DNA of 45,006 nt from Chloroflexota bacterium. Lineage in GTDB: Bacteria; Chloroflexota; Dehalococcoidia; JACPQF01. Where the stretch lies: the NCBI GenBank assembly GCA_016190625.1, contig JACPQF010000124.1:1-45006 (forward strand), written 5' to 3'. Each line of letters starts with the position of its first letter. Position 1 is the stretch's first letter. Positions 8,002 through 16,189 of the stretch are shown here, piece by piece. The notes under the pieces were generated by a model. The model saw only the letters and a program-made list of their open reading frames with translations. It was not told where the DNA came from and did not search any database. The translations under genes and the position numbers were made by a program.

Positions 8002-9738
8002 ATGTCGAGAGAATCAAAGATTGAGAGGTGGAGGTTAGCGGTCATCATCCTCATTCTGGCCGGCTCGGCCGTTGGCCTGGTGCTGCGGCTGGGCTATCTC
8101 CAGACGGTCGAGCATGACAGCTTTGTCAAGCTGGCGGCCGCTGAGCATTGGGGCAAACAGGAGATCGTTCCCCATCGGGGAACGATTCGTGATAGAAACG
8201 GCTACGTCCTTGCCACCACGGTCACGACGTTCGACGTTCTCGTCGACCCTAAGGCCTCGCTAACTCCCGACAAGATCGCCAAGACCGCCAGCCTGATCGC
8301 CCCTCTCGTCAAGCTTCCCCTCGACCAGGTGAGATCCGCGCTTCAAAGCAAAGGGGATAAACCGGCTCTGTTGGCTGCTGAAGTGCCCTATGAGACTGGC
8401 AGCCAGATCGCCAAGATGCAACTGGCGGGCATTGAGGCCAGAAAGGTCACGAAGCGGGTCTATCCCGAGGGCAATCTAGCCGCACCCCTCATCGGCTTTG
8501 TCGGCCGGGACCAACGGGGCCTCACGGGGCTGGAGGCCGACTTCAACCGAGAGCTGATGGGCAAGCCGGGCACGCTGGTGTACGAAAGGGATACGGTCGG
8601 AGAGGAGATTCCCCTTGGCTACCGGGAGGAGTCCCGCCCACAAGAGGGGGCGGATGTAGTGATGACCATCGACCGGTTCATCCAGCGCCTGGTGGAGACC
8701 GAACTGGACAAAGCCATGAAGAAGCACAACTCCTCTTCGGCAACGGTGATAGTCATGGAAGTGAAGACGGGGGCCATACTGGCGGTCGCCAACCGTCCCA
8801 GCTTCGACCTGACCAAGCCCAATCTAGAGGACAACTCGAAGGTCAACCTCTTCCGGATCGCCTCCATCACCGACATGTACGAGCCAGGCTCAATTTTCAA
8901 GGTCTTCACCATGGCGGCGGCGCTGGAGGAGAAGCTAGTCACGCCGGCCACCCCGTTCAAGTGCACGGGGGTGGTCTACAAGAATGGCTGGGCCATTCGC
9001 AACTGGAACGGCGCCGCACACGGCAACGAGACGATGACGGATGTTCTCAAGAATAGCTGCAATATCGGCACGGTCTGGGTTGGCGACCTCCTTGGTGCCG
9101 ATCGCTTCTACAAGTATGTCAAAAACTTTGGCTTTGGCCAACGCACCTACATCGAGCTCGAGGGAGAAGCGTCCGGCCAGGTGCGAACGAACAAGAGCGG
9201 TGGCTGGGCGGCCATCGACCTGGCGGCTAACGCTTTTGGACAGGGCATCAGCGTCACTCCCCTCCAGCTTGTCACGGCATTCGGGGCGCTCGGCAATGGC
9301 GGCAAGCTCATGAGGCCGTATGTCGTTCGCCAGGTGGTGGACGGCGGGGGCACCCGGGATTTCGATCCCGTCGTCGTGCGGCGGGTACTATCGGAGGATA
9401 CGGCTCGAACCCTGACGAAGATGATGAACGTCTCCGGCGAGCTGGGAACCGGCAATCTCGCTTCGGTGCCGGGCTACCGCATTGCCGGTAAGTCTGGCAC
9501 GGCCCAGATCTCGCTGAAGGGCGGTTACACCGGCGATACCTCCGTGGCCGGCTTTGCCGGCTTCGCGCCGCTGGCGGACCCGCGTGTCGTTATTCTGGTG
9601 CGGGTCGACGAGCCAAAGGATATTCCCTGGGGAAGCTCTGTGGCCGCGCCCCTGTTCAAGAATATCATGGAACAGACCCTGCTGTACTTGAGGGTGCCAC
9701 CGACCGAACCGGGCAAAGTGGGCAAGCCGGCGTGGTGA
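8002..9738 (+). CDS. ftsI: Septal peptidoglycan transpeptidase (PBP2/FtsI)
   Basis: A 578-residue class B penicillin-binding protein that cross-links septal peptidoglycan. One N-terminal membrane anchor (about 12-32), the dimerisation/pedestal domain with HRGTIRDRNG, and the transpeptidase domain. All three active-site motifs are present: SxxK at S297-K300 (SIFK), SxN at S352-N354 (SCN), and KSGT at 497-500. No PASTA domains follow, unlike SpoVD-type paralogues of many Gram-positive bacteria. Start: ATG with GAGGTG nine bases upstream. It is separated from ftsL by a palindromic repeat, and murE, which usually follows it, is absent. Confidence 0.96.
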   Translation: MSRESKIERWRLAVIILILAGSAVGLVLRLGYLQTVEHDSFVKLAAAEHWGKQEIVPHRGTIRDRNGYVLATTVTTFDVLVDPKASLTPDKIAKTASLIAPLVKLPLDQVRSALQSKGDKPALLAAEVPYETGSQIAKMQLAGIEARKVTKRVYPEGNLAAPLIGFVGRDQRGLTGLEADFNRELMGKPGTLVYERDTVGEEIPLGYREESRPQEGADVVMTIDRFIQRLVETELDKAMKKHNSSSATVIVMEVKTGAILAVANRPSFDLTKPNLEDNSKVNLFRIASITDMYEPGSIFKVFTMAAALEEKLVTPATPFKCTGVVYKNGWAIRNWNGAAHGNETMTDVLKNSCNIGTVWVGDLLGADRFYKYVKNFGFGQRTYIELEGEASGQVRTNKSGGWAAIDLAANAFGQGISVTPLQLVTAFGALGNGGKLMRPYVVRQVVDGGGTRDFDPVVVRRVLSEDTARTLTKMMNVSGELGTGNLASVPGYRIAGKSGTAQISLKGGYTGDTSVAGFAGFAPLADPRVVILVRVDEPKDIPWGSSVAAPLFKNIMEQTLLYLRVPPTEPGKVGKPAW

Positions 9739-9769
9739 CGACCGTGTCCTCACCCTCATCCCAGGGATC

Positions 9770-9797
9770 GTAGGGGCGAAAAATCTTTCGCCCCTAC
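9770..9797. repeat. GTAGGGGCGAA-type palindromic repeat
   Basis: A 28-base palindrome with perfect 12-base arms (GTAGGGGCGAAA and its complement) around a four-base loop. It occupies the ftsI-murF gap, the place where murE is found in most dcw clusters, and lies just upstream of an extended -10 element. Confidence 0.9.
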
Positions 9798-9814
9798 GAA
9801 ACGGGGGCAATAAT

Positions 9815-9823
9815 TGGTATAAT
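9815..9823 (+). promoter_or_regulatory. Extended -10 promoter element before murF
   Basis: TGGTATAAT (TG-N-TATAAT) ends ten bases before the murF ATG. No good -35 hexamer sits 17 bases upstream, as is common for extended -10 promoters. If used, the transcript would be leaderless or nearly so. The same nonamer occurs at 25079-25087. Confidence 0.5.
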
Positions 9824-9832
9824 CAGGGCGAA

Positions 9833-11221
9833 ATGGTGACTCTTACTCTTACCGACATCCTGGCTAGCATCCACGTCAAGACGTTCAGACCGGCGGCCGC
9901 CACCAGCGGGGGAAGGCCTATTGCCGGCGCCTGCGTCGATTCCCGGCAGGTCAAAAAGGACTATCTGTTCGTCGCTCTTCCAGGTGAGCGAACTGACGGG
10001 CACCTGTTTCTGGCCGATGCCGTGGGGAAGGGCGCTAGCGTCTTGATGGTCACCCGGGGATACTACGCCAATCATGCGGAAGAGCTGCCCGACGCCGATA
10101 TCATCGCCGTGGACGATACTCTTCAAGCCCTCCAGGAGCTAGCCACCGGCTGGCGACGGAAGCGCGCCGCCAAGGTTATCGGCATAACCGGCAGCGTCGG
10201 CAAAACCTCGACCAAGGAGCTGGTGGCGGCCGTCCTATCGCGGCGCTACACGGTGCTGAAGAACGAGTCCAATTTGAACAGCGAGATCGGTCTCCCCTTG
10301 ACCTTGCTGAATCTGGAGCCGGGCCACCAGCGGGCGGTTCTGGAGATGGCGATGTACGCGCTGGGCGATATCGCTCTTCTTTGCCGCATCGCCGAGCCGG
10401 CCATTGGGGTGGTGACCAACGTCGGGCCGAGCCATATGGAGCGTTTGGGCAGCCTGGAGAACATCTGCCGGGCCAAGGCCGAGATCGTCGAAAGCCTGCC
10501 CTCGTCCGGCGTAGCCGTGCTGAACGCCGACGACGATCTGGTTCGCTTGATGGCCCGCAGGACGAGGGCCAGGGTGCTCCTCTATGGCTGCGCCGGGACG
10601 AGCGATGTCCGGGCCGACAACGTCGAGACGGCGGGAATCGATAGGGTCGAGTTCGACCTTGATCTTAGCGGGCGGAGGTCACACGTGAAACTGCCACTGC
10701 CGGGAAGGCACAGCGTTGCCAACGCGCTGGCTGCGGCCGCCGTGGGACTCGCCGAGGGTCTCGACCCTGCCGACATCGTGGCGGGCCTGGAGGGCGAGTC
10801 TTACCGGGCAAGGGTGAGAGTTGCACCGGGAATCAACGGCTGCGTGGTGATCGACGACTCGTACAACGCCAGTCCGGTATCGACCATCGCGGCGCTGGAC
10901 ACGCTGGCGAGAGCGCCGGGACGGAAAATCGCGGTGCTGGGAGACATGTACGAGCTTGGCCCCTTCGAGGAGGAGGGACACCGACAGGTGGGACGTCGCG
11001 CTGCTGAGGTTGCCGATCGGTTGATCGCCGTCGGCGAAAAGGGCAGGATGATTGGCGAGGAAGCCGAAAGTCAGGGTCTGAAGAACGTGGCCTTTTGCTC
11101 TACCACCGCGGAGGCCGCAGAACTCTTGCTCGCTATCCTGTCTCCGTCGGACCACGTGCTCGTGAAAGGCTCCCGGGGAATGCGGATGGAAGACATCGTG
11201 GAAAGGATCGAATCTCGCTAG
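9833..11221 (+). CDS. murF: UDP-MurNAc-tripeptide--D-Ala-D-Ala ligase MurF
   Basis: 462 residues; ATP-dependent addition of D-Ala-D-Ala to UDP-MurNAc-tripeptide in the cytoplasm. Three Mur-ligase domains: an N-terminal substrate domain with DSRQVKKDYLFVALPGERTDGH, the central ATPase with P-loop GITGSVGKTST (about 117-127) and NLNSEIGLP, and a C-terminal Rossmann-like domain with DDSYNASPVS and LGDMYELG. Start is ATG 9833 with a weak AGGG four bases upstream and an extended -10 just before it. The stop overlaps the GTG start of mraY by one base. The gene follows ftsI directly; murE is missing from between them. Confidence 0.95.
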   Translation: MVTLTLTDILASIHVKTFRPAAATSGGRPIAGACVDSRQVKKDYLFVALPGERTDGHLFLADAVGKGASVLMVTRGYYANHAEELPDADIIAVDDTLQALQELATGWRRKRAAKVIGITGSVGKTSTKELVAAVLSRRYTVLKNESNLNSEIGLPLTLLNLEPGHQRAVLEMAMYALGDIALLCRIAEPAIGVVTNVGPSHMERLGSLENICRAKAEIVESLPSSGVAVLNADDDLVRLMARRTRARVLLYGCAGTSDVRADNVETAGIDRVEFDLDLSGRRSHVKLPLPGRHSVANALAAAAVGLAEGLDPADIVAGLEGESYRARVRVAPGINGCVVIDDSYNASPVSTIAALDTLARAPGRKIAVLGDMYELGPFEEEGHRQVGRRAAEVADRLIAVGEKGRMIGEEAESQGLKNVAFCSTTAEAAELLLAILSPSDHVLVKGSRGMRMEDIVERIESR

Positions 11222-12198
11222 TGGACATGGCCTTCATATTATTGCTTGGCGCCATCTCCTTCGTCGGGGCCATGCTGTGGGCAAAGCCGCTCGTGGCTTT
11301 CTTGCGGCAGAAGAAGGTCGGCAAGCAGATAAGAGAAGAGGGGCCCGCCTCCCACGCGATCAAGGCGGGAACTCCCACGATGGGCGGCGTCCTCATTCTG
11401 GCGACGTCGATAGCAGTCACCCTCGCCCTGATTCTCGCTCGCGAGCCTCTGGTTCTGATTCCGCTGGGGGTGGCGGCCGGCGCCGGGCTGCTGGGAGCGG
11501 TCGACGATATCCTGAACCTCGTGGGCGGCAAGACCCGGGGACTGCAGGGGAGGGTCAAGCTGGTAGTGCTGGGAGTCATCGCCATCGTCGCCGCGGCGTT
11601 CATGTTTCGGGAGGGCATGGACCGGGTCGCGATTCCCTGGCTGGGAACCTTCAGCATCGGTTGGTGGTTTGTTCCCATGGCCGCCATCCTGATCGTCGGC
11701 TTCGCCAACGCCGTAAACCTCACCGATGGCCTGGATACGCTGGCCGGAGGCACCTCGGCTCTGGCTTTCACGGCCTACGGGGTCATTGCCTATACGGGAG
11801 GGCAGGCCTATTTATCGGCCTTCTGCTTCACGCTCGTGGGAGCGACCCTAGCCTTCCTATGGTTCAACGCCCATCCCGCCCAGGTGTTCATGGGCGACAC
11901 GGGTTCGCTCGCTCTGGGTGGTACTTTGGCCACCGTGGCGCTGATGTCCGGCCAGTGGCTGTTGTTGGTCGTCGTGGGGATCGTCTTCGTGGCGGAGGCG
12001 CTATCGGTTATGCTGCAGGTGGCCTATTTCAAAGCGACGAAGGGACGACGTATCTTTAGAATGAGTCCACTGCACCACCATTTCGAGTTAGGCGGCTGGT
12101 CCGAGACCCAAGTGGCGACGCGGTTCTGGCTAGTGGGAGCGGTAGCGGCAATGGTTGGGGTAGCGCTCGCCCTGGCGCGTGGGGAACCCTCACCCTAA
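11221..12198 (+). CDS. mraY: Phospho-MurNAc-pentapeptide transferase MraY
   Basis: About 325 residues, a multi-pass membrane enzyme that moves phospho-MurNAc-pentapeptide to undecaprenyl phosphate, giving lipid I. Seen: SHAIKAGTPTMGG near the N-terminus, VDDILNLVGG (Mg-binding aspartates), NAVNLTDGLDTLAGG, and the HHHFE motif (SPLHHHFELGGWSE). I use GTG 11221, which overlaps the murF stop by one base; ATG 11227 is an alternative. The last residues (EPSP) and the TAA stop are encoded by the left arm of an inverted repeat that starts at 12187, so the natural C-terminus may have been replaced. Confidence 0.95.
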   Translation: MDMAFILLLGAISFVGAMLWAKPLVAFLRQKKVGKQIREEGPASHAIKAGTPTMGGVLILATSIAVTLALILAREPLVLIPLGVAAGAGLLGAVDDILNLVGGKTRGLQGRVKLVVLGVIAIVAAAFMFREGMDRVAIPWLGTFSIGWWFVPMAAILIVGFANAVNLTDGLDTLAGGTSALAFTAYGVIAYTGGQAYLSAFCFTLVGATLAFLWFNAHPAQVFMGDTGSLALGGTLATVALMSGQWLLLVVVGIVFVAEALSVMLQVAYFKATKGRRIFRMSPLHHHFELGGWSETQVATRFWLVGAVAAMVGVALALARGEPSP

Positions 12199-12282
12199 CC
12201 CTCTCCCAGCGGGGAGAGGGAAAGGTGGTGACGCGGTGGGGATCCCCTCTCCTGCCGCAGTGGGAGAGGGCTAGGGTGAGGG
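12187..12282. repeat. Long inverted repeat (CCCTCACCCTAACC type)
   Basis: Two 21-base arms, 12187-12207 and 12262-12282, are reverse complements with a single mismatch. Each begins or ends with CCCTCACCCTA or its complement. The centre holds GGGGAGAGGG and CCCCTCTCC, so an inner stem can also form. The left arm supplies the mraY stop codon. Confidence 0.85.
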
Positions 12283-12295
12283 CGTCCCGGAGGCT

Positions 12296-12360
12296 GAGGC
12301 TTTAGCCGGTAATGCTAGATGTACCCGGTGGCTGGACTTTACGTCAACGGCTAAAGCCTC
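12296..12360. repeat. GAGGCTTTAGCCG inverted repeat
   Basis: Perfect 13-base arms: GAGGCTTTAGCCG at 12296-12308 and its complement at 12348-12360, with a 39-base centre. A degenerate relative (GAGGCTTCAGCCGGTAAT followed by ATG-ACCCGG-like sequence) is at 26878, so this is a dispersed family. It lies between mraY and murD, just after the preceding repeat. Confidence 0.8.
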
Positions 12361-12436
12361 GACGTCCGGGGTTGCTTGTCCGGGCCTGCCTCAGGGAATG
12401 CGTACGCGTTACTAGAATATCAGGGTTGGGAGACAT

Positions 12437-13816
12437 ATGGAATTCGCAGGGAAGAAAGTAACGGTGATCGGCTTCGGGCGAGAAGGGCTGGTCGCTAGCC
12501 GCTTCATGGTCGAGCGGGGGGCGAGCGTCACTGTCAGCGATGCCAAACGGGCAGAGCAGTTGGCCGATAACATGTCCCGCGCCAAGGACCTGCCGATCAA
12601 CTACGTGCTGGGCGGAAACAGGGTGGAGGACACCGTGGGCGCCGACCTGGTAGTGATTAGCCCTGGAGTACCCCTCGATATTCCCGCCATTGTGGCTGCC
12701 CAGCAGGCTGGCGTTCCCATCACGTCGGAGACGAAGCTGTTTGTGACCCTCTGTCCGGCGCCAATTGTCGGGGTTACCGGCAGCAGCGGCAAGACGACCA
12801 CGACGAGCCTGGTGGGAGAGATGCTGCGGGCCGACGGCCGCCACGTCCTGGTCGGCGGCAATATTGGCTCGCCCCTTCTCGGTAGGCTGGGAGAGATAAC
12901 CGGTAGCACGTGGGCGGTCATGGAACTTAGCAGCTTCCAACTCCTCCTCATGGAGGAGAGCCCCCACGTGGCTGCCATAACAAATCTGTCGCCAAATCAT
13001 TTGGACAGGCACCCGAATATGGAGCACTATCTGGAGGCAAAGAAGAACATCGTCAGGTTCCAGAAGCCCTCGGACTTCGCCGTCCTGAACTACGACAATT
13101 CCCATTGCCGGGCTATAGCCGCCCAATGTGCGGGGGAAGTCCTTTTCTTTAGCTCGCGGGATTCGATCGAACGGGGGTCCTATATTCGCGATGGTCAGAT
13201 CGCGATACGAGAGGATGGTAGAGAGCAGTCCGTCTGCGAAGTCAGTCAGGTCAAGCTGCGGGGCTGGCACAACGTCGAGAACGTTCTCACGGCTTGCGCC
13301 ATCGGTCTGGCCTGCGGCGTGAGTGCGCTGGCGATGGCCACGGTCGCTGCCAGTTTTCGTGGCGTGCCGCATCGCCTCGAGCTGGCTGGCGAAATCGGAG
13401 GTGTGCAGTATGTCAACGACAGCATAGCGACGTCTCCCGACCGGACGATCGCCGCGCTGGATTCTTTCGACGAGCCGATCGTACTTCTCGCCGGCGGCCG
13501 GGACAAGCATCTGTCGTTGGAAGAGCTGGCGGAGAAGATCCAGCGGAAGTGCAGGAGCGTGATCCTCTTTGGCGAGGCGGCGCCGCTCTTGGGTGAGGCC
13601 ATCGGGCGTCGGCCGGGCCAGCGGGGAGCGGGGGATCTAACCGTGGTGAGGGCGGGAACTATGGCCAACGCGTTGCAGATCGCGAGCGAGATGGCTGTCG
13701 CCGGCGACGTCGTCCTCCTCTCCCCGGCTTGCACTAGCTATGATGCGTTCATCGACTTCGAGGAACGGGGCAGGGAGTTCAGGAGATTGGTGGGCGAGCT
13801 TGCAAAACAATCGTGA
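12437..13816 (+). CDS. murD: UDP-MurNAc-L-Ala--D-Glu ligase MurD
   Basis: 459 residues; adds D-glutamate to UDP-MurNAc-L-Ala. N-terminal Rossmann-like domain with VIGFGREGL, central ATPase with P-loop GVTGSSGKTTT (about 112-122), ITNLSPNHLDRH, and a C-terminal domain with NDSIATSPDRTIAAL and the LLAGGRDK motif characteristic of MurD. Start: ATG with GGGAG seven bases upstream. It is set off from mraY by about 240 bases of inverted repeats, so it may use read-through or a weak local promoter. Confidence 0.96.
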   Translation: MEFAGKKVTVIGFGREGLVASRFMVERGASVTVSDAKRAEQLADNMSRAKDLPINYVLGGNRVEDTVGADLVVISPGVPLDIPAIVAAQQAGVPITSETKLFVTLCPAPIVGVTGSSGKTTTTSLVGEMLRADGRHVLVGGNIGSPLLGRLGEITGSTWAVMELSSFQLLLMEESPHVAAITNLSPNHLDRHPNMEHYLEAKKNIVRFQKPSDFAVLNYDNSHCRAIAAQCAGEVLFFSSRDSIERGSYIRDGQIAIREDGREQSVCEVSQVKLRGWHNVENVLTACAIGLACGVSALAMATVAASFRGVPHRLELAGEIGGVQYVNDSIATSPDRTIAALDSFDEPIVLLAGGRDKHLSLEELAEKIQRKCRSVILFGEAAPLLGEAIGRRPGQRGAGDLTVVRAGTMANALQIASEMAVAGDVVLLSPACTSYDAFIDFEERGREFRRLVGELAKQS

Positions 13817-13838
13817 TCCTCTCGGTTTGACGCTGGGC

Positions 13839-15068
13839 ATGTCTCAAGGGCGCATGGGAGGCGCGTCGGGCGCCAGTAGGACGTCGCCGCGCTTGGGAAC
13901 GAGGTGGCACGAGCTGGCGACGGCGGCGCGCAACGCCTTGCCGGCGAGAAGGCCGGATTACCTGTTGCTCGCGCTGGTGGCCGTCCTTCTGATGATCGGC
14001 CTGCAGGCTCTGTTCAGCGCCAGCTTCGTCCTTGGCCTTACAGAATATGGCAATGTCTACTATTTCGTCACGCGCCAGATCGTCTTCGGCTTCATCGGCT
14101 TGGTTGCTCTGGTTGTGTTCATGAGGCTGGACTACCATCACTGGCGGGTGTGGAGCGCCTGGATCATGCTGGCTGCCCTGGCAGCTCTGGTCATGGTGCT
14201 GCTGCCGGGGCTGGGCAAGAGCATTTACGGCTCGACCCGCTGGATCCAGATCGGAAGCTTGCCTCCCATTCAGCCAAGCGAAGGGGCCAAGCTGGCGCTG
14301 GTTATCTACGTCTCGTCCTGGCTTGCGACCAGGCGGGAAGCGGTCAGGCATTTCGCATCCGGCGTCATTCCTTTTGTGGCGATCACCGCCATCGTGGCTG
14401 GCTTGGTGCTCGTCCAGCCGGACCTCGGCACGGCGATGGTCATCCTATTCGTGGCAGCCGTGCTGTTCTTCCTCGCCGGCGCCAGCTTGAAGCACCTGGC
14501 CGGCCTGGCTTTGGGAGGCGCCATCGTCGCCCTGCCCCTGGTTCTCGCCGCCGGCTACCGGCAAAGTCGAATGCAGGCCTTTCTCGATCCATGGAGCGAC
14601 CCTCAGGGCAAAGGCTTTCATATCATCCAGTCGCTCATTGCTCTCGGCAGCGGCGGGATCATGGGGCTTGGTCTGGGCTCGAGCCGGCAGAAGTTCTCGT
14701 ACGTTCCCGGGAGCCATACGGACGCCATCTTCGCCATAATCGGCGAGGAGCTGGGCCTGGTCGGGAGCGTGCTGGTTATCGGCCTGTTTGCTGCCATCGC
14801 TTACCGGGGTTTCAAGATCGTGTTCAGCGCGCCGGACGAGTTTGGCGCCCTAATGGCGGCGGGCATAACTTCATGGCTGGCCTTTCAGGCCATGATAAAC
14901 ATCGGCGGCATAACCCGGTCGATTCCGTTTACCGGCATTACCCTGCCGTTCATAAGCTATGGAGGTTCTTCTCTTGCTGTCTCTTTGGCAGCCGTGGGCA
15001 TTCTGCTCAACATCTCTAACCATTGCCTGTCGGCGAGTGATCGGCGCCGCCGGCTTATCCCTCAGTAA
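13839..15068 (+). CDS. ftsW: Lipid II glycosyltransferase FtsW (SEDS family)
   Basis: About 409 residues; a SEDS-family polymerase of lipid II that works with the FtsI transpeptidase at the septum. A basic, glycine-rich cytoplasmic tail (about 55 residues) precedes roughly ten membrane helices. Seen: GSTRWIQIGSLPPIQPSEGAKLAL, VLVQPDLGTAMV, and the C-terminal GGITRSIPFTGITLPFISYGGSS in pieces (GITLPFISYGGSS is the FtsW signature). I start at ATG 13839, 22 bases after the murD stop; ATG 13854 has a slightly better upstream AAGGG. It lies in the conserved murD-ftsW-murG order. Confidence 0.95.
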   Translation: MSQGRMGGASGASRTSPRLGTRWHELATAARNALPARRPDYLLLALVAVLLMIGLQALFSASFVLGLTEYGNVYYFVTRQIVFGFIGLVALVVFMRLDYHHWRVWSAWIMLAALAALVMVLLPGLGKSIYGSTRWIQIGSLPPIQPSEGAKLALVIYVSSWLATRREAVRHFASGVIPFVAITAIVAGLVLVQPDLGTAMVILFVAAVLFFLAGASLKHLAGLALGGAIVALPLVLAAGYRQSRMQAFLDPWSDPQGKGFHIIQSLIALGSGGIMGLGLGSSRQKFSYVPGSHTDAIFAIIGEELGLVGSVLVIGLFAAIAYRGFKIVFSAPDEFGALMAAGITSWLAFQAMINIGGITRSIPFTGITLPFISYGGSSLAVSLAAVGILLNISNHCLSASDRRRRLIPQ

Positions 15069-15069
15069 C

Positions 15070-16170
15070 GTGGCTTATCTGAGGATCGTCGTCACCGGAG
15101 GCGGAACGGGGGGCCACGTCTATCCGGCTCTGGCGGTGCTCGCCGCGCTGCCGGCTGTCGTGGAAGGGGGGGGCGAGTCGGACGTGGTATACGTTGGCAG
15201 CAAGAAGGGGATGGAGCGAGACCTGGTGAGGAGAGCGGGTTATAGGTTCGTGGGCATTGGCGCCGGTCCGCTGCGGGGGAAGTCGATGTTGGAAACCCTG
15301 GCAAACGTGGTCCGGCTGGGAATCGGCCTGATCGAATCTTGGCGACTACTTGGGAAGCACCGCACCCGCGCCATCCTCGCTACCGGAGGATACGTCTGTG
15401 TGCCGGTGGTCGTGGCGGGCTGGCTTAGAGGCGTACCGAGTCTCGTCTACTTGCCGGACGTGCGTCCCGGCTGGGCCATTCGCTTTCTGAGCCGGTTCGC
15501 CAGAGCTATCGCCGTCACCAGCGACAAGTCCAAGGCTTTTCTGCCTCCCGGCAAGGTGGTGGAAATGGGCTACCCGGTGCGAGGAGAGATCGGGCAGACC
15601 GAGAAGGCAACAGCGCGACGGCGGCTGGGATTGAGCGAGGAGCTGCCGGCTGTTATCGCCCTAGGCGGTAGCCGGGGCGCCCATGCCATCAATCTGGCGA
15701 TTGAAAAGGGCCTAAAAGAGTTGCTTACTCTCTGCCAGTTGGTTCACGTTTGCGGTCGGGAAGATGAGCCACATCTTCGGGAGGTGCGGGAGGCGATGGA
15801 CGAAGGACTGAGGATGCGCTATCATCTGTACCCGTACCTTCACGATGAGCTGCCCGCTGCTCTGACGGCGGCCGACCTGGCGATCTCCCGGTCGGGGGCA
15901 TCGGTGATGGGAGAGTATCCGGCGGCCGGGTTGCCCAGCGTGCTCGTGCCCTATCCCTATGCGGGTGGCCACCAGCGGCTGAACGCCCTTGTTCTTGCCG
16001 AGGGAGGGGCGGCGATCCTGCTCGAGAACGATCGACTGAGCGAGCTGACTGCGATAGTCGGCGAGCTACTGCGGGACAAGACGCGACTGGAGGATATGGC
16101 GGACAGGGCCAGGCTAATGGCTAAACCGGACGCCGCTGCCGCAATCGCCAGAGCGATGATCGAGTTATGA
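15070..16170 (+). CDS. murG: UDP-GlcNAc:lipid I N-acetylglucosaminyltransferase MurG
   Basis: 366 residues; a GT28 enzyme that adds GlcNAc to lipid I on the inner membrane face, giving lipid II. Seen: the N-terminal GGGTGGHVYP loop (residues 10-19), GPLRGKS, ATGGYVCVPVV, ALGGSRGAHAIN, and the nucleotide-binding SRSGASVMGEYPAAGLPSVLVPYPYAGGHQR region in pieces. Start is GTG 15070, two bases after the ftsW stop; the ribosome binding site is weak, which suggests coupling to ftsW. Confidence 0.95.
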   Translation: MAYLRIVVTGGGTGGHVYPALAVLAALPAVVEGGGESDVVYVGSKKGMERDLVRRAGYRFVGIGAGPLRGKSMLETLANVVRLGIGLIESWRLLGKHRTRAILATGGYVCVPVVVAGWLRGVPSLVYLPDVRPGWAIRFLSRFARAIAVTSDKSKAFLPPGKVVEMGYPVRGEIGQTEKATARRRLGLSEELPAVIALGGSRGAHAINLAIEKGLKELLTLCQLVHVCGREDEPHLREVREAMDEGLRMRYHLYPYLHDELPAALTAADLAISRSGASVMGEYPAAGLPSVLVPYPYAGGHQRLNALVLAEGGAAILLENDRLSELTAIVGELLRDKTRLEDMADRARLMAKPDAAAAIARAMIEL

Positions 16171-16189
16171 TTTGGTTGGGGAAAGCCAG

